Below, piece by piece: positions 7,788-16,209 of a stretch of DNA of 24,656 nt. The stretch is from NCBI GenBank assembly GCA_937967465.1, contig CALBSW010000018.1, positions 1 to 24,656 on the forward strand, read 5' to 3'. The notes under the pieces were generated by a model that saw only the letters and a program-made list of their open reading frames with translations, searched no databases and was not told where the DNA came from. The position numbers and the translations under genes were made by a program. The DNA is from an uncultured Flavobacteriales bacterium (GTDB taxonomy: Bacteria; Bacteroidota; Bacteroidia; Flavobacteriales_D; Sanyastnellaceae). Numbering within the stretch: the stretch's first letter is position 1; each line of letters opens with the position of its first letter.

Positions 7788-9181
7788 CCCCCCGATTCCC
7801 ATTCACCCTGCTCCTCACCCTTGGCCTGTTTTCGACGGGTCTGGCGCAGACCACCTATTCCCCGCACTCCCGATTCGGACTGGGCGACCTGCAATCCGGT
7901 GCGGCATCCGCTCAGATGGGCATGGGCCAGATGGGGGCCGCCTGGATGGACCGCCATCACCTCAACACGCGGAACCCCGCAGCGGCGGCATTTCTGACCC
8001 GCACCACGTTCGGTGGCGGATTCCAATTGCGCACGGAAACCATTTCCGAAGGCGACAGCACCGCCCGTGGCGAAGTGGGTGGATTGACACAGGTGGCCTT
8101 TGCACTCAAACGCGCTGGCGGCAAAGGGGCCTTCTCCTTTGGTGTGCAGCCCTGGTCCAATGCGGGATACGATGTCAGCCAAATCCGCACGGATGACATC
8201 GCCGACGAATACCGCATCTCCTACTCGGGAAGCGGCGGTTTGGCCCAAGCCTACGCGGGGTATGCCCGGAAATGGGAAGGCACACGCTGGCAAACGTTCG
8301 ACGGCGTGGATGGGATGCCGGAAGACAGCGTCCGCATCATCGCCCACGGCACCGCCATCGGTGCCCGTTTCGAACAGCGCTTCGGGACCTTGGGGCGCGC
8401 TCGGACCATCGACGTCGCCAACCCCATTTTTCTGGACACCCGGGTCGAAACAGAAGAAGCGCACCGGTCCGCAGGCTTCACGGTCGGCTTCGGCCATGAG
8501 CGCTTGCTCGGATCCCGATTTGACCGAGACCACAAGCTCGTCGCCAGCACGCTCCTGCGGCTTGGAGGCATGGCCCAATTGGGACGTTCGCATTCCATCG
8601 CCCGCAACACCCGCTGGGCCTCCTGGCAGACCCTGTCCACAGGGCCGCTCGAGGTGGATTCCGTGCACAACGAGTCGACCGACTTCATCTTGGACATCCC
8701 GCTGATTTGGACCGTGGGACTGGAAATCGAACGCAACACGGAAGACGGTCTGCGCCTGCGGGTGGGGGCTGAATTCGAACAGGCCACCTGGTCCACCGTC
8801 AGCCCCGACCTGTTGGATCCCGGTGTGGGGTTTGCCGATGCCACCACAGCGGCAGCGGGCGTCATGCTCACCCCGCGTGGCATGGACGACGCCGAGAATG
8901 GCTGGCAACGGGCGACCTACCAGCTGGGATGGCGTCGCACAGAAGGGTACATCGCCCTCGATGCCGGACTGCTCACCGCCACCACGTGGAGTGCGGGCTG
9001 GTCCTTGCCAATGCTCGGCTCGCGATCCGGGTCCAGCCTCAACCTCGCCGTGCATTGGCGACACCTGCAGGCTGGCGCTGCAGAATCCGGACTTCGAGAG
9101 CGCGGCTTGGGTGCCACGGTGGGCTTCACGCTCCATCCGTTCTTCAAGAACCAGTGGCTCGTTCCACGCCGTTACGACTGA
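7784..9181 (+). CDS. Putative outer-membrane beta-barrel protein
   Basis: 465 residues. A signal peptide (MTPRFPFTLLLTLGLFSTGLAQ, cleaved near residue 20) is followed by TTYSPHSRFGLGDLQSG, the N-terminal motif of a Bacteroidota outer-membrane protein family that resembles FadL-like barrels (SPYSRYGLGD and NPA motifs). The remainder alternates short polar and aromatic strands with glycine-rich turns, as expected for a barrel, and ends in short strands before TGA. No substrate can be assigned. The ATG overlaps the coaX stop (ATGA). An OMP gene in this place, between coaX and the TPR/lptC genes, is familiar from Flavobacteriia. The 83 bases after it hold a good -7 box for the next gene. Confidence 0.8.
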   Translation: MTPRFPFTLLLTLGLFSTGLAQTTYSPHSRFGLGDLQSGAASAQMGMGQMGAAWMDRHHLNTRNPAAAAFLTRTTFGGGFQLRTETISEGDSTARGEVGGLTQVAFALKRAGGKGAFSFGVQPWSNAGYDVSQIRTDDIADEYRISYSGSGGLAQAYAGYARKWEGTRWQTFDGVDGMPEDSVRIIAHGTAIGARFEQRFGTLGRARTIDVANPIFLDTRVETEEAHRSAGFTVGFGHERLLGSRFDRDHKLVASTLLRLGGMAQLGRSHSIARNTRWASWQTLSTGPLEVDSVHNESTDFILDIPLIWTVGLEIERNTEDGLRLRVGAEFEQATWSTVSPDLLDPGVGFADATTAAAGVMLTPRGMDDAENGWQRATYQLGWRRTEGYIALDAGLLTATTWSAGWSLPMLGSRSGSSLNLAVHWRHLQAGAAESGLRERGLGATVGFTLHPFFKNQWLVPRRYD

Positions 9182-9208
9182 GTCCGAACACGGCTCCATT
9201 CATTCTTC

Positions 9209-9218
9209 TAATTTTGCC
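9209..9218 (+). promoter_or_regulatory. Putative -7 box for the TPR-lptC run (TAATTTTGCC)
   Basis: TAATTTTG matches the Bacteroidota -7 consensus TAnnTTTG exactly and lies in the 83-base gap after the outer-membrane protein gene. It is 49-67 bases before the two possible starts of the TPR gene. No convincing -33 element is seen. It would let the TPR-lptC segment be expressed independently of coaX. Confidence 0.5.
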
Positions 9219-9264
9219 GCCCCGCACAGGCCCGAACCTTTTGGCCCGGTCCTTGCTTTGAAAG

Positions 9265-10662
9265 ATGCACACGCCCACAACCATGACCCGTTTTCTTCCC
9301 TCTTTCCTCCTGCTCCTCGTCTGTTCCGTGGCTGGCTCTGCCCACGCCCAGGACGACAGCAAATACGGCGACACACCTGAGCAACAGGCCGCCTGCAAGG
9401 AGAACCTGAGCTTGTACGAGACGTACTACAAGCAGAAGAACTACAACGACGCCTACCCCTTCTGGCAGAAGGCCTGTGAGGTGTGCCCGCCCAAGGTGTC
9501 GCAGAACATGTACATCAAGGGGATCAACCTCCTCAAGCGTCAAATGAAGGCGGCCCTCAAGGCCAAGGACAATGCCCGCGCCATCGGATTGCGCGACAGC
9601 ATTTTCGTCTACTACGACTTGCGGATCGAGCATTTCCCCTCCACCAGCAAAAAACCGGACAACGGATGCGAAGTCCTCGGCCGGAAAGCCATGGATTGGA
9701 CCAGCCTCAACAAAAGGAAAGCGCTCGAAGCCCGGCCCTACTTTGAGGAGAGCATCGCTTGTCTTGAAGAGCGCAGCTCTGCGGCTGTCCTGAATGGCTA
9801 CTACGGCCTGCTCGCCAAGGTGTTGAACGAAGCGGAGGAAGCCGAAGCCAAGCAAGCCGCCATCGGTGACCTGCTCAACGAATACTTGCGCCTGAGCGAC
9901 TACATCGAAGCTGGCCGCCAGAACGAGCTCGCCGCAGGGGACAGTGCCGGTGCCGACAAGTTTGCCACGACGCAGAAGAATTTGGACGAAGTCTTCGTTC
10001 AGGTCGCCAATTGCGACGACATGGTACCCGTCCTCGAAGGCAAGTTGGCAGCCAACCCGGACGACCTCGATACCCAGAAGAAGGCCCTGCGTCTTCTCAA
10101 CGAGAAAAACTGCACGGACAACGACATCTTCCTCCCGGTGGCGGAAGCCGTGTATGCCGTGGAGAAGAATGCAGATGCGGCGTACTCCATCGGCATCCAG
10201 CTGGCCAAGAAGGGGGACTACAGTGCCGCCCTTCCCTATTTCGAAGAGGCGGTCGAGCTCTGTGGCGATTGTCCGAAGGCGGCCCGCAACCTCATGAAGG
10301 CCGGCCAGGTGGCCAAGAACGCGGGGCAGGTCTCCAAGTGCATCCGCTATGCGCGGAAGGCGGCCAAAGCCGATCCCGGCAATGGTGAGCCCTACCTCCT
10401 GATCGGTGACGCAGTGGCTTCCATGGTCAGCGCCTGTTCCGACAGCCCATTGGGTGGCCGCGAAGTGTACTGGCTCGCCACCGACTACTACCAGCGCGCC
10501 AAGTCCATCGATGGCAATGTGGCCAGCAAGGCCAACACCAAGATTTCTCAGGTCAAGAAGTCCTACCCCACTGTGGACGACCTGTTCACCTACGGCATCG
10601 ATGAGGGCAAGTCCATCACGATTCAATGCCTGGGTGAGACGACCACCGCACGGAAACCTTGA
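9265..10662 (+). CDS. Secreted tetratricopeptide-repeat protein
   Basis: 465 residues from ATG 9265, or 459 from ATG 9283 (MTRFLPSFLLLLVC), which gives the better signal peptide; cleavage is predicted after SAHAQ. The mature protein is helical and cysteine-containing, with TPR-like pairs at the N-terminus (LYETYYKQKNYNDAYPFWQ) and again in the C-terminal half (AYSIGIQLAKKGDYSAALPY and AGQVSKCIRYARKAAKADPG). It is presumably a periplasmic or outer-membrane-associated scaffold; partners are unknown. Its TGA overlaps the TTG start of the LptC-like gene, so the two are likely coupled. A TPR protein between an OMP gene and lptC is a recurring Bacteroidota arrangement, suggesting an envelope role (inference). 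Confidence 0.85.
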   Translation: MHTPTTMTRFLPSFLLLLVCSVAGSAHAQDDSKYGDTPEQQAACKENLSLYETYYKQKNYNDAYPFWQKACEVCPPKVSQNMYIKGINLLKRQMKAALKAKDNARAIGLRDSIFVYYDLRIEHFPSTSKKPDNGCEVLGRKAMDWTSLNKRKALEARPYFEESIACLEERSSAAVLNGYYGLLAKVLNEAEEAEAKQAAIGDLLNEYLRLSDYIEAGRQNELAAGDSAGADKFATTQKNLDEVFVQVANCDDMVPVLEGKLAANPDDLDTQKKALRLLNEKNCTDNDIFLPVAEAVYAVEKNADAAYSIGIQLAKKGDYSAALPYFEEAVELCGDCPKAARNLMKAGQVAKNAGQVSKCIRYARKAAKADPGNGEPYLLIGDAVASMVSACSDSPLGGREVYWLATDYYQRAKSIDGNVASKANTKISQVKKSYPTVDDLFTYGIDEGKSITIQCLGETTTARKP

Positions 10663-11225
10663 TCCACCGCTGGGCCACTTTCATCGGCATCCTCTGGGTG
10701 ACATCGGTGGCCTGGACAGGGTGCCGAAATGACCTCGGTGACGTGGCCGACTTCGAAACGCTGGACCAAGATGCGGCCCAGCGCATGACGGGCGCCATCC
10801 TCGAATACAGCGAATTGGGGGTGCCCTCCCATCGGCTCCGTGCAGGCACCATGGAACGGTCTTCTGAAGAAGAAGCCGTCTGGACGGTGGGCGAAGGATT
10901 TGTGCTGGATGTTCTCGCAAAGGATGGCGCCGGGAGCGCTGCCCTCTCCGCGGACCGTGGGACATTCGAAGAGACGTCGCGGTTTCTGAAAGCTGAAGGC
11001 AACGTCCAGCTGGTGGGAGAAGGAGGGGACACCTTGCTGACGGAATTGCTGTATTGGAGTGCAGACAGCGACAGGGTCCACACCCCGGCCGCGGTCGAGG
11101 TGCTCACCCCAGCCGGTGTTCTCCGGGGGACAGGGTTGGAATCCGACGCCCGGTTCGAACGGTACACCATTCTCCGGCCAACCGGTACCTTTCTGATTGA
11201 CACCACACGCAGTTCAGCGCCATGA
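10659..11225 (+). CDS. lptC: LptC-like LPS-export lipoprotein
   Basis: 188 residues. The start is TTG (10659), overlapping the upstream TGA. No ATG precedes the signal sequence; the next one is at codon 43, inside the mature protein. The signal ends at C22 (VAWTGC), so it is probably lipidated rather than a simple membrane anchor. The rest has the LptC/OstA pattern of short beta strands: ALSADRGTFEETSRFLKAEG, then NVQLVGEGGDTLLTELLYW. LptC links the LptBFG transporter to the periplasmic bridge that carries lipopolysaccharide to the outer membrane. The ATG of the next gene overlaps its stop (ATGA). The call is strong from pattern and context, though LptC sequences diverge widely. Confidence 0.85.
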   Translation: MIHRWATFIGILWVTSVAWTGCRNDLGDVADFETLDQDAAQRMTGAILEYSELGVPSHRLRAGTMERSSEEEAVWTVGEGFVLDVLAKDGAGSAALSADRGTFEETSRFLKAEGNVQLVGEGGDTLLTELLYWSADSDRVHTPAAVEVLTPAGVLRGTGLESDARFERYTILRPTGTFLIDTTRSSAP

Positions 11226-11449
11226 CCGATCGCATCCACCTCCTCGCAGAACGGCTTTGGGCCCTCGTGGCCCTGGCTGCCGCCGGGGTGGCCATTTACG
11301 ACATCGCCACGCTGGGCTGGGCGGGCGGGCGCATGAGCTTGCTTTTCCCGGCCATCGCTGGAACCTGGTACCTCACACGTCGGGCCTTGCGTCGCAAAGT
11401 CGAGGCCTCTGCTTCGCGCGAGACAGAAGGATCCGAAACCGCCGACTGA
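11222..11449 (+). CDS. Small two-helix membrane protein, function unknown
   Basis: 75 residues starting MTDRIHLLAERLWALVALA. Two hydrophobic segments lie at about residues 11-30 and 38-51 (MSLLFPAIAGTWYL). They are followed by a basic stretch (TRRALRRK) and an acidic, disordered tail. I recognise no domain. It overlaps the lptC stop by four bases (ATGA) and ends 40 bases before the CNNM gene. It is therefore an inner-membrane member of this envelope gene run. Basic residues after the second helix suggest both termini are cytoplasmic. A short hypothetical protein is often found at this place in related genomes. Confidence 0.75.
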   Translation: MTDRIHLLAERLWALVALAAAGVAIYDIATLGWAGGRMSLLFPAIAGTWYLTRRALRRKVEASASRETEGSETAD

Positions 11450-11461
11450 GCGGCCTTCCCT

Positions 11462-11469
11462 TACCTTGG
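11462..11469 (+). promoter_or_regulatory. Putative -7 box before the CNNM gene (TACCTTGG)
   Basis: TACCTTGG follows the local TAnnTTNG pattern in the 40-base gap between the small membrane protein and the CNNM gene, 20 bases before the ATG at 11490. A weak call, made because the same box shape precedes several other genes in the window. Confidence 0.3.
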
Positions 11470-11489
11470 TTCTCCTGCCGTCCCCCGAC

Positions 11490-12815
11490 ATGGACCCTGA
11501 CCCCTCCAGTCTGACATTGCTCCTCCTGTCCCTGTTGGCCTCCGCCTTCTTCTCAGGGATGGAAATCGCCTACGTCTCCGCCAACCGGTTGCAAGCCGAG
11601 CTTGACCGCAATTCCGGGGGCATCGCGGGGCGCATCGTCGATCACCTATTGCGCCGTCCCGAGCGATTCATCGCTTCCATGCTGGTGGGCAACAACCTGG
11701 CCCTGGTCATCTTCGGTTTGGAATCCGGCAGGCTGCTAGGCACCCTGTTGTTCGGTGTGCCCGAGTGGGAGTCCGCCGCTTCGCCACTTGCGGCCTTGGC
11801 CGTGCAAACCGCCATCGCCACCGTGGTCGTCCTGGTGACCGCGGAGTTTCTGCCCAAGAGCTTTTTCCACGGTGCCCCGAACCGATGGTTGCGGGTCTTC
11901 TCCCTGCCCCTGTTTCTCCTGCACTACATCCTCCTTGCACCGGCATCGGTGGTGCTGGCACTCAGCCGCATTTTCCTTGGACGGAAGCCCGACGCGGAGG
12001 GGGAAGAGCAATGGGGTGCCGTGGACCTCGACCATTATGTGCGGGGCCTCAATGAGCGCCTCGATCCGGAAGACGAGGCCGAACTCGACAACGAACTTCA
12101 GATTCTCCAGAACGCGCTGGACTTCTCCAACCTGAAGGCCCGCGACTGTCTCGTTCCGCGCAACGAAATCATCGCGGTGGAGGTCGATTCGAGCCTGACC
12201 GAATTGGAGCGTTGCTTTTCGGATACCGGCCTGAGCAAGGTGGTGGTCTTCCGCGGCGACATCGACCACATTGTCGGCTACGTCCACTCCAAGGATGTCC
12301 TGCGCCGCGCCTTCCTTCCCTCCCAAGATGGACAGGGCTCCAGCGGCGCCGACATCGCCAGTTTTCTGCATCCGACCATCATCGTTCCCGAACCCATGGG
12401 GGTGCAAGACATCCTCGCCGAGTTCATCCGGCGCCGGCGACACCTCGCCGTGGTGGTCGACGAGTATGGTGGCACTTCAGGCATCCTCACCATGGAGGAC
12501 ATCGTGGAGGAGCTGATCGGGGACATCGAAGACGAGCACGACCAGGACGCCCTGGTCGAGATGGAATTGGGGCCGGGGCACTATCGGTTCAGTGCCCGAT
12601 GTGAAGTGGATGACCTCAACGCCCGTTTCGGTTTGACCCTCCCGGAAAGCGATGCCTACGAGACCCTCGGTGGACTCGTTCTCTCCCTGACGGAAGAGAT
12701 TCCGTCTGCCGGACATCGCCTCGAAATGGAGGGCATGGTGCTGACGGTCAATCGTGTCGACGGAGCGCGCATCGTGCTCGTGGAAGTGCTCCATTCCGAC
12801 CACGAATCGGCGTAA
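11490..12815 (+). CDS. CNNM/CorC-family protein (DUF21, CBS pair, CorC_HlyC)
   Basis: 441 residues from ATG 11490; an in-frame non-ATG start at 11466 would lie in the promoter box. The DUF21 domain starts with SAFFSGMEIAYVSANRLQ and contains GNNLALVIFGLESGRLL and TAEFLPKSFFHG, with about four membrane segments up to residue 165. The CBS pair includes VVDEYGGTSGILTMEDIVEE, followed by a CorC_HlyC domain from about residue 345. Family members are membrane Mg2+ transporters or transport regulators; older annotations call them hemolysin or TlyC, and there is no reason to expect a toxin. It is a paralogue of gldE with the same core motif. It ends in TAA, 54 bases before ppiD. Confidence 0.93.
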   Translation: MDPDPSSLTLLLLSLLASAFFSGMEIAYVSANRLQAELDRNSGGIAGRIVDHLLRRPERFIASMLVGNNLALVIFGLESGRLLGTLLFGVPEWESAASPLAALAVQTAIATVVVLVTAEFLPKSFFHGAPNRWLRVFSLPLFLLHYILLAPASVVLALSRIFLGRKPDAEGEEQWGAVDLDHYVRGLNERLDPEDEAELDNELQILQNALDFSNLKARDCLVPRNEIIAVEVDSSLTELERCFSDTGLSKVVVFRGDIDHIVGYVHSKDVLRRAFLPSQDGQGSSGADIASFLHPTIIVPEPMGVQDILAEFIRRRRHLAVVVDEYGGTSGILTMEDIVEELIGDIEDEHDQDALVEMELGPGHYRFSARCEVDDLNARFGLTLPESDAYETLGGLVLSLTEEIPSAGHRLEMEGMVLTVNRVDGARIVLVEVLHSDHESA

Positions 12816-12836
12816 TGCCGTCCGGGCCTCCCTTCG

Positions 12837-12844
12837 TATCTTCG
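12837..12844 (+). promoter_or_regulatory. Putative -7 box for ppiD (TATCTTCG)
   Basis: TATCTTCG fits TAnnTTTG with one T-to-C change and is followed by CGG. It lies 25 bases before the ppiD ATG, in the 54-base gap after the CNNM gene. An A-rich stretch (GAAAAAT) sits between it and the start, as is common before Bacteroidota genes that lack a Shine-Dalgarno sequence. Confidence 0.45.
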
Positions 12845-12869
12845 CGGACCACTGAAAAATCACGCCACC

Positions 12870-14969
12870 ATGGGCATGATCGAAAGCATCCGCAACCGCC
12901 AAACGCTCCTCCTTACCCTCATCGGGTTGGGCATGTTGAGCTTCCTCATTCCGTATGACGCTGTCATTGCCCTCTTCGGCAACACCGCAGGCAGTCAGAA
13001 TGCCGGTGTCGTCAATGGCGACGACATCAGTTTCCTGGAGTACCGCACCAAGGTGCAGCAGCGCAACAGCCTGTTCAACTACACCGACAACCGCGCTGCC
13101 CAGAATGAGGTCTGGAACGACATTGTCACCGAGCGCCTCTATGGCGACGAGTTCAACGACCTTGGACTCGCCCTGACCAAGGAGGAGTTCAATGACATCC
13201 GCTACGGCGATTATGTGTCCCCGTGGGTGTCCCGCACCTTCTACGGCGGACAGGTGACCGAAGAGCAGAAAGACAACTGGCGCCAGACGTTCAGCGCCAT
13301 GTACAGCGACCCCAACGGCCGCGCCCAGTACAATGGCTACGCTGACATCATCACGCTGAAGCGCATGCGCGAAAAGCTGGATGCCCTGGTGAAGGCTGGC
13401 CTCGCCGCCAACACCCTCGAGGGCAAGCGTGAATTCCTCCGCAGCGAAGCCAAGGTGGACTTCCAGTACGTGCTCAAGCAGTACTCTGCCATCCCCGACT
13501 CTGAGGTGGAGGTCAGCGACAGCGATGTCCGGGCCTACTATCGTGACCACAAGGACGAGCCCCAGTACGCCCAGCGTGCCGGACGTGACCTCGAGTACAT
13601 CCGCATTCCAATCGCCGCCAACTTCGACGACCGCAAGCGGGCCGAAACCCAATTCGAGCAGTGGAAAGAAGACTGGGAAGAAGCCGAAAGCGACGAGGGC
13701 TTCATCAACCAGAATGGCTTGACGGCCGAGGCCAGCGAGTTGGAGATCAAAGCCGACGCCCTCAATGCTGAGTCCAAGGCCGCCGAGCTGGAAGCCGCAT
13801 CTGTCGGCACCGTCATCGGACCCTACTTCGAAGGGGAGACCATCCGCATGGACAAGGTGTTGTCCAAGGAAGCCGTGGCCGACAGCACCGTGAAGTGCCG
13901 CCACATCCTCCTCAAGACCGACGACATCAATGACGACGCTCAATTGGCTGAATTGGAGGCCCGTGCCGACTCCCTGAAGCGCCGGTTGCGCGCAGGAGAC
14001 GACTTCGCCGACCTCGTCAACAAGCACAGTGAGGACCCGGGCTCGAAGGCCACTGGCGGCGAGTATGAGTTCAAGCGTGGCCGCATGGTCAAGCCGTTCG
14101 AGGACTTCTGCTTCGACAACCGCGTGGGCACCATTGGTACCGCCAAGACGAACTACGGCCTCCACTTGATCGAGGTGCTCGACCAGCAGTGGACGGCAGA
14201 CGCCATCACCATCACCCGCATCGAGCGCGCTGTGGAGATTTCCACCGCCACCGCCGACGAAGCGGAGCAAATCGCGATGGACTTCGCCATCGATTACGGC
14301 TCGACGGAGGACTTCCGCAATGCAGCCGACACGATGGGATACGCCATTGTTGAGGCTCGAGACCTGCAGTCCGGCACTTCCGCCATCACTGGCCTCGCCA
14401 ATGCGGGCGAAGTGGTGGGATGGGCCTATGGCGCGGAGGCTGGAGATGTATCCAACCCCTTCCGCATCGATGGCAACTACGTGATCGCAACCTTGGTCCG
14501 CATCAAGGAAGCCGGTGTTCCGCCGCTGGAGAATGTGGAAGCCCAGATGCGCGCTGGTGCCATTCAGGACAAGAAGGCCGAGATGTACATCGCCAAGATG
14601 GAAGGAGCGTCCCTCGCCGAGATTGCCGACAACGTCGGATCCACTGTCTCTGCTGCATCCGGTGTCAGCTTGAAGTTCCCCAGCATTCAAGGCGCTGGAG
14701 GCAGCCCTGAGCCCGAAGTGCTCGGTGCCGCTTTCACCATGGACCTCAACGCGCTGAGTGCCCCCATCCAGGGCGCCAATGGCATCTGGGTCATCTCCCC
14801 GACCACACGCAATGAAGTGGACGCTTCAGGCAACTTCGCCAGCGAGGTGAACTCCCTGAACGACCGCACCTACTTCCGGAACCTCCCGCTGACCAGCGGA
14901 GCTCCGGTCCGCCTCGCGAACGCCATCCGAGAGAAGGCCGACGTAGAGGACCTCCGTCAGGGCAGCTGA
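12870..14969 (+). CDS. ppiD: PpiD-like periplasmic chaperone / peptidyl-prolyl isomerase
   Basis: 699 residues. The N-terminus MGMIESIRNRQTLLLTLIGL is the standard PpiD opening: a short cytoplasmic stretch and one membrane anchor (about 11-30). A SurA_N-like chaperone region follows (GVVNGDDISFLEYRTKVQQ at about 46-64). One parvulin domain lies at about 341-437: CRHILLKTDD, FADLVNKHSEDPGSKATGGE and NYGLHLIEVLDQ. The remaining 260 residues are a chaperone-like extension seen in Bacteroidota homologues. It helps fold proteins leaving the Sec translocon on the periplasmic side. It ends the rightward run and converges on queA over a long hairpin. Confidence 0.94.
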   Translation: MGMIESIRNRQTLLLTLIGLGMLSFLIPYDAVIALFGNTAGSQNAGVVNGDDISFLEYRTKVQQRNSLFNYTDNRAAQNEVWNDIVTERLYGDEFNDLGLALTKEEFNDIRYGDYVSPWVSRTFYGGQVTEEQKDNWRQTFSAMYSDPNGRAQYNGYADIITLKRMREKLDALVKAGLAANTLEGKREFLRSEAKVDFQYVLKQYSAIPDSEVEVSDSDVRAYYRDHKDEPQYAQRAGRDLEYIRIPIAANFDDRKRAETQFEQWKEDWEEAESDEGFINQNGLTAEASELEIKADALNAESKAAELEAASVGTVIGPYFEGETIRMDKVLSKEAVADSTVKCRHILLKTDDINDDAQLAELEARADSLKRRLRAGDDFADLVNKHSEDPGSKATGGEYEFKRGRMVKPFEDFCFDNRVGTIGTAKTNYGLHLIEVLDQQWTADAITITRIERAVEISTATADEAEQIAMDFAIDYGSTEDFRNAADTMGYAIVEARDLQSGTSAITGLANAGEVVGWAYGAEAGDVSNPFRIDGNYVIATLVRIKEAGVPPLENVEAQMRAGAIQDKKAEMYIAKMEGASLAEIADNVGSTVSAASGVSLKFPSIQGAGGSPEPEVLGAAFTMDLNALSAPIQGANGIWVISPTTRNEVDASGNFASEVNSLNDRTYFRNLPLTSGAPVRLANAIREKADVEDLRQGS

Positions 14970-14991
14970 TTCAGCACCCCGAAGGAACAGG

Positions 14992-15039
14992 CGCCTGCCT
15001 CGCGGGAACGGTCAATCCCTCCGTTCCAGCAGGCAGGCG
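14992..15039. terminator. Long interrupted hairpin between convergent ppiD and queA
   Basis: Two nested arms form one stem. The outer arm CGCCTGCCT (14992-15000) pairs with AGGCAGGCG (15031-15039). The inner arm GGAACGG (15005-15011) pairs with CCGTTCC (15021-15027). They are separated by small unpaired bulges and a 9-base loop. The queA stop codon lies in that loop, so the right half encodes the last residues of QueA. It starts 23 bases after the ppiD stop. No T-run flanks either side, so intrinsic termination is uncertain; it could instead act as a bidirectional 3'-end stabiliser. Confidence 0.5.
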
Positions 15040-16172
15040 TCTCCGTAACTGAGAAAACGGTATTGGGCGGAGACTGCGTGGCGGTAGACGTCCCGCCAAT
15101 TCGGTCCGAGCATGGCCTCCACAATGCACAGCAGGGTGCTGTTGGGCATGTGGAAATTGGTCAGCAAACGCCGCGCAGAGCGTACCGTGTAGCCCGGAAC
15201 CACCATGAGGTGGGTGACGAATTCCAGCCCTTCCTCGCCAACCTGTTCTGCCAGCCACGCCGCAGCTGAGGCGAAATCCGAGAAGGCGGCATCCACCTCC
15301 CGGTGGATCCATTGCTGAACGGGCACATCTGGACCGGCCCCGCCCTGCTTCCATCGACAAGCGAGCCAGAAAGCACTCTCCAGCGTGCGCAACGTGGTCG
15401 TGCCCACCACCGTCAAGTCCGTGATGCCGGCCAACGTCTGCAATGCCTCGGTGGACACCAGGCACCGCTCGCCATGCATTTCGTGGTCTTCCACGCCACC
15501 GCTCAACGGCTTGAACGTGCCCACGCCGACATGCAAGGTGACTTTGCCGAAACGCACACCCCCCTCCGCCGTTTTCGCCAAGAGGGGTTCTGTGAGGTGC
15601 AAGCCCGCTGTGGGTGCCGCCACACTGCCGGGCAAACGGGCAAAGACGGTCTGGTAGCGGTCTTCATCCGATGCATCGGCCTCTCGGCGCATGTAAGGCG
15701 GCAAGGGAATCTGTCCCAGCCGGTCCAAGACGGCTCCAAAGCGCTCCCCGCCTTCCCAAGTGAATTTCAAGGATGTCATGTGGCGCTCCACCTTCAATCC
15801 GCAGCCGCTGTCGGGCACATCCAAAGCACCCTCCTTCCACTTCTTGGCGCCACCCACCATGGCGTTCCAATACACCGGGCTTGTCGCGTTCAAGGCCCAT
15901 TCCACAGGCTGGCCGCGCGGGTCGAGCAACAGCAATTCCAGCCGGCCTCCCGTGGGCTTCTTGGCGATCAATCGGGCGTGGAGCACCTTGGTCTCATTGA
16001 CCCAAAGGCCGCTCCCACCCGGGAGGAGATTGGGCAAATCCGTCACCATGCGGTCGTGGATCGCACCTGCGGCATCCACATGGAGCAACCGCGCATCTTC
16101 CCGCCGGTCGGCAGGCCGCTTGGCAATCAGCGCATCGGGGAGATCGTAATGGAAATCCAATTTGTCCTTCAT
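15012..16172 (-). CDS. queA: S-adenosylmethionine:tRNA ribosyltransferase-isomerase
   Basis: 386 residues from ATG 16172 (MKDKLDFHYDLPDALIAKRP). The frame stays open further upstream, but the MKDKLDF start matches the family. QueA transfers the ribosyl moiety of SAM to preQ1-tRNA, making epoxyqueuosine at the wobble base of GUN-anticodon tRNAs. Motifs seen are the N-terminal IAKRPADRREDARLL, the central GSVAAPTAGLHLTEPLL with the LHVGVGTFKPLS strand, and the C-terminal FHMPNSTLLCIVEAMLG. It stands alone, divergent from tdh with 37 bases between starts, and converges on ppiD. A TAGCTTGC box ends eight bases before its ATG. Confidence 0.96.
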   Translation of the reverse strand: MKDKLDFHYDLPDALIAKRPADRREDARLLHVDAAGAIHDRMVTDLPNLLPGGSGLWVNETKVLHARLIAKKPTGGRLELLLLDPRGQPVEWALNATSPVYWNAMVGGAKKWKEGALDVPDSGCGLKVERHMTSLKFTWEGGERFGAVLDRLGQIPLPPYMRREADASDEDRYQTVFARLPGSVAAPTAGLHLTEPLLAKTAEGGVRFGKVTLHVGVGTFKPLSGGVEDHEMHGERCLVSTEALQTLAGITDLTVVGTTTLRTLESAFWLACRWKQGGAGPDVPVQQWIHREVDAAFSDFASAAAWLAEQVGEEGLEFVTHLMVVPGYTVRSARRLLTNFHMPNSTLLCIVEAMLGPNWRDVYRHAVSAQYRFLSYGDACLLERRD

Positions 16173-16180
16173 GACCGGAT

Positions 16181-16206
16181 GCAAGCTACATCCTCCCGAT
16201 ATTCGC
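16181..16206. promoter_or_regulatory. Back-to-back promoter boxes for queA and tdh
   Basis: In the 37-base space between the divergent starts, the minus strand carries TAGCTTGC (16188-16181), eight bases before the queA ATG. The plus strand carries GATATTCGC (16198-16206), three bases before the tdh ATG at 16210. Both resemble the local -7 pattern. If used, both mRNAs would start at or within a few bases of the start codon, and each promoter's upstream part would lie inside the other gene. Confidence 0.45.
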
Positions 16207-16209
16207 TTC

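Noticed and set aside
7355..9199. A 614-codon minus-strand open frame opposite coaX and the outer-membrane protein gene.
   Set aside because: It crosses the junction of two real genes and has no domain. The plus strand has signal peptide, motifs and ATGA coupling.
11490..12815. Hemolysin/toxin function for the CNNM protein.
   Set aside because: The hemolysin label is historical. Domains are DUF21, CBS and CorC_HlyC, as in Mg2+ transport proteins.
12477..14690. A 737-codon open frame on the minus strand, antisense to ppiD.
   Set aside because: It mirrors the codon bias of a clearly recognised GC-rich gene, has no recognisable domain, and begins and ends without respect to gene borders. The plus strand encodes PpiD with intact motifs.
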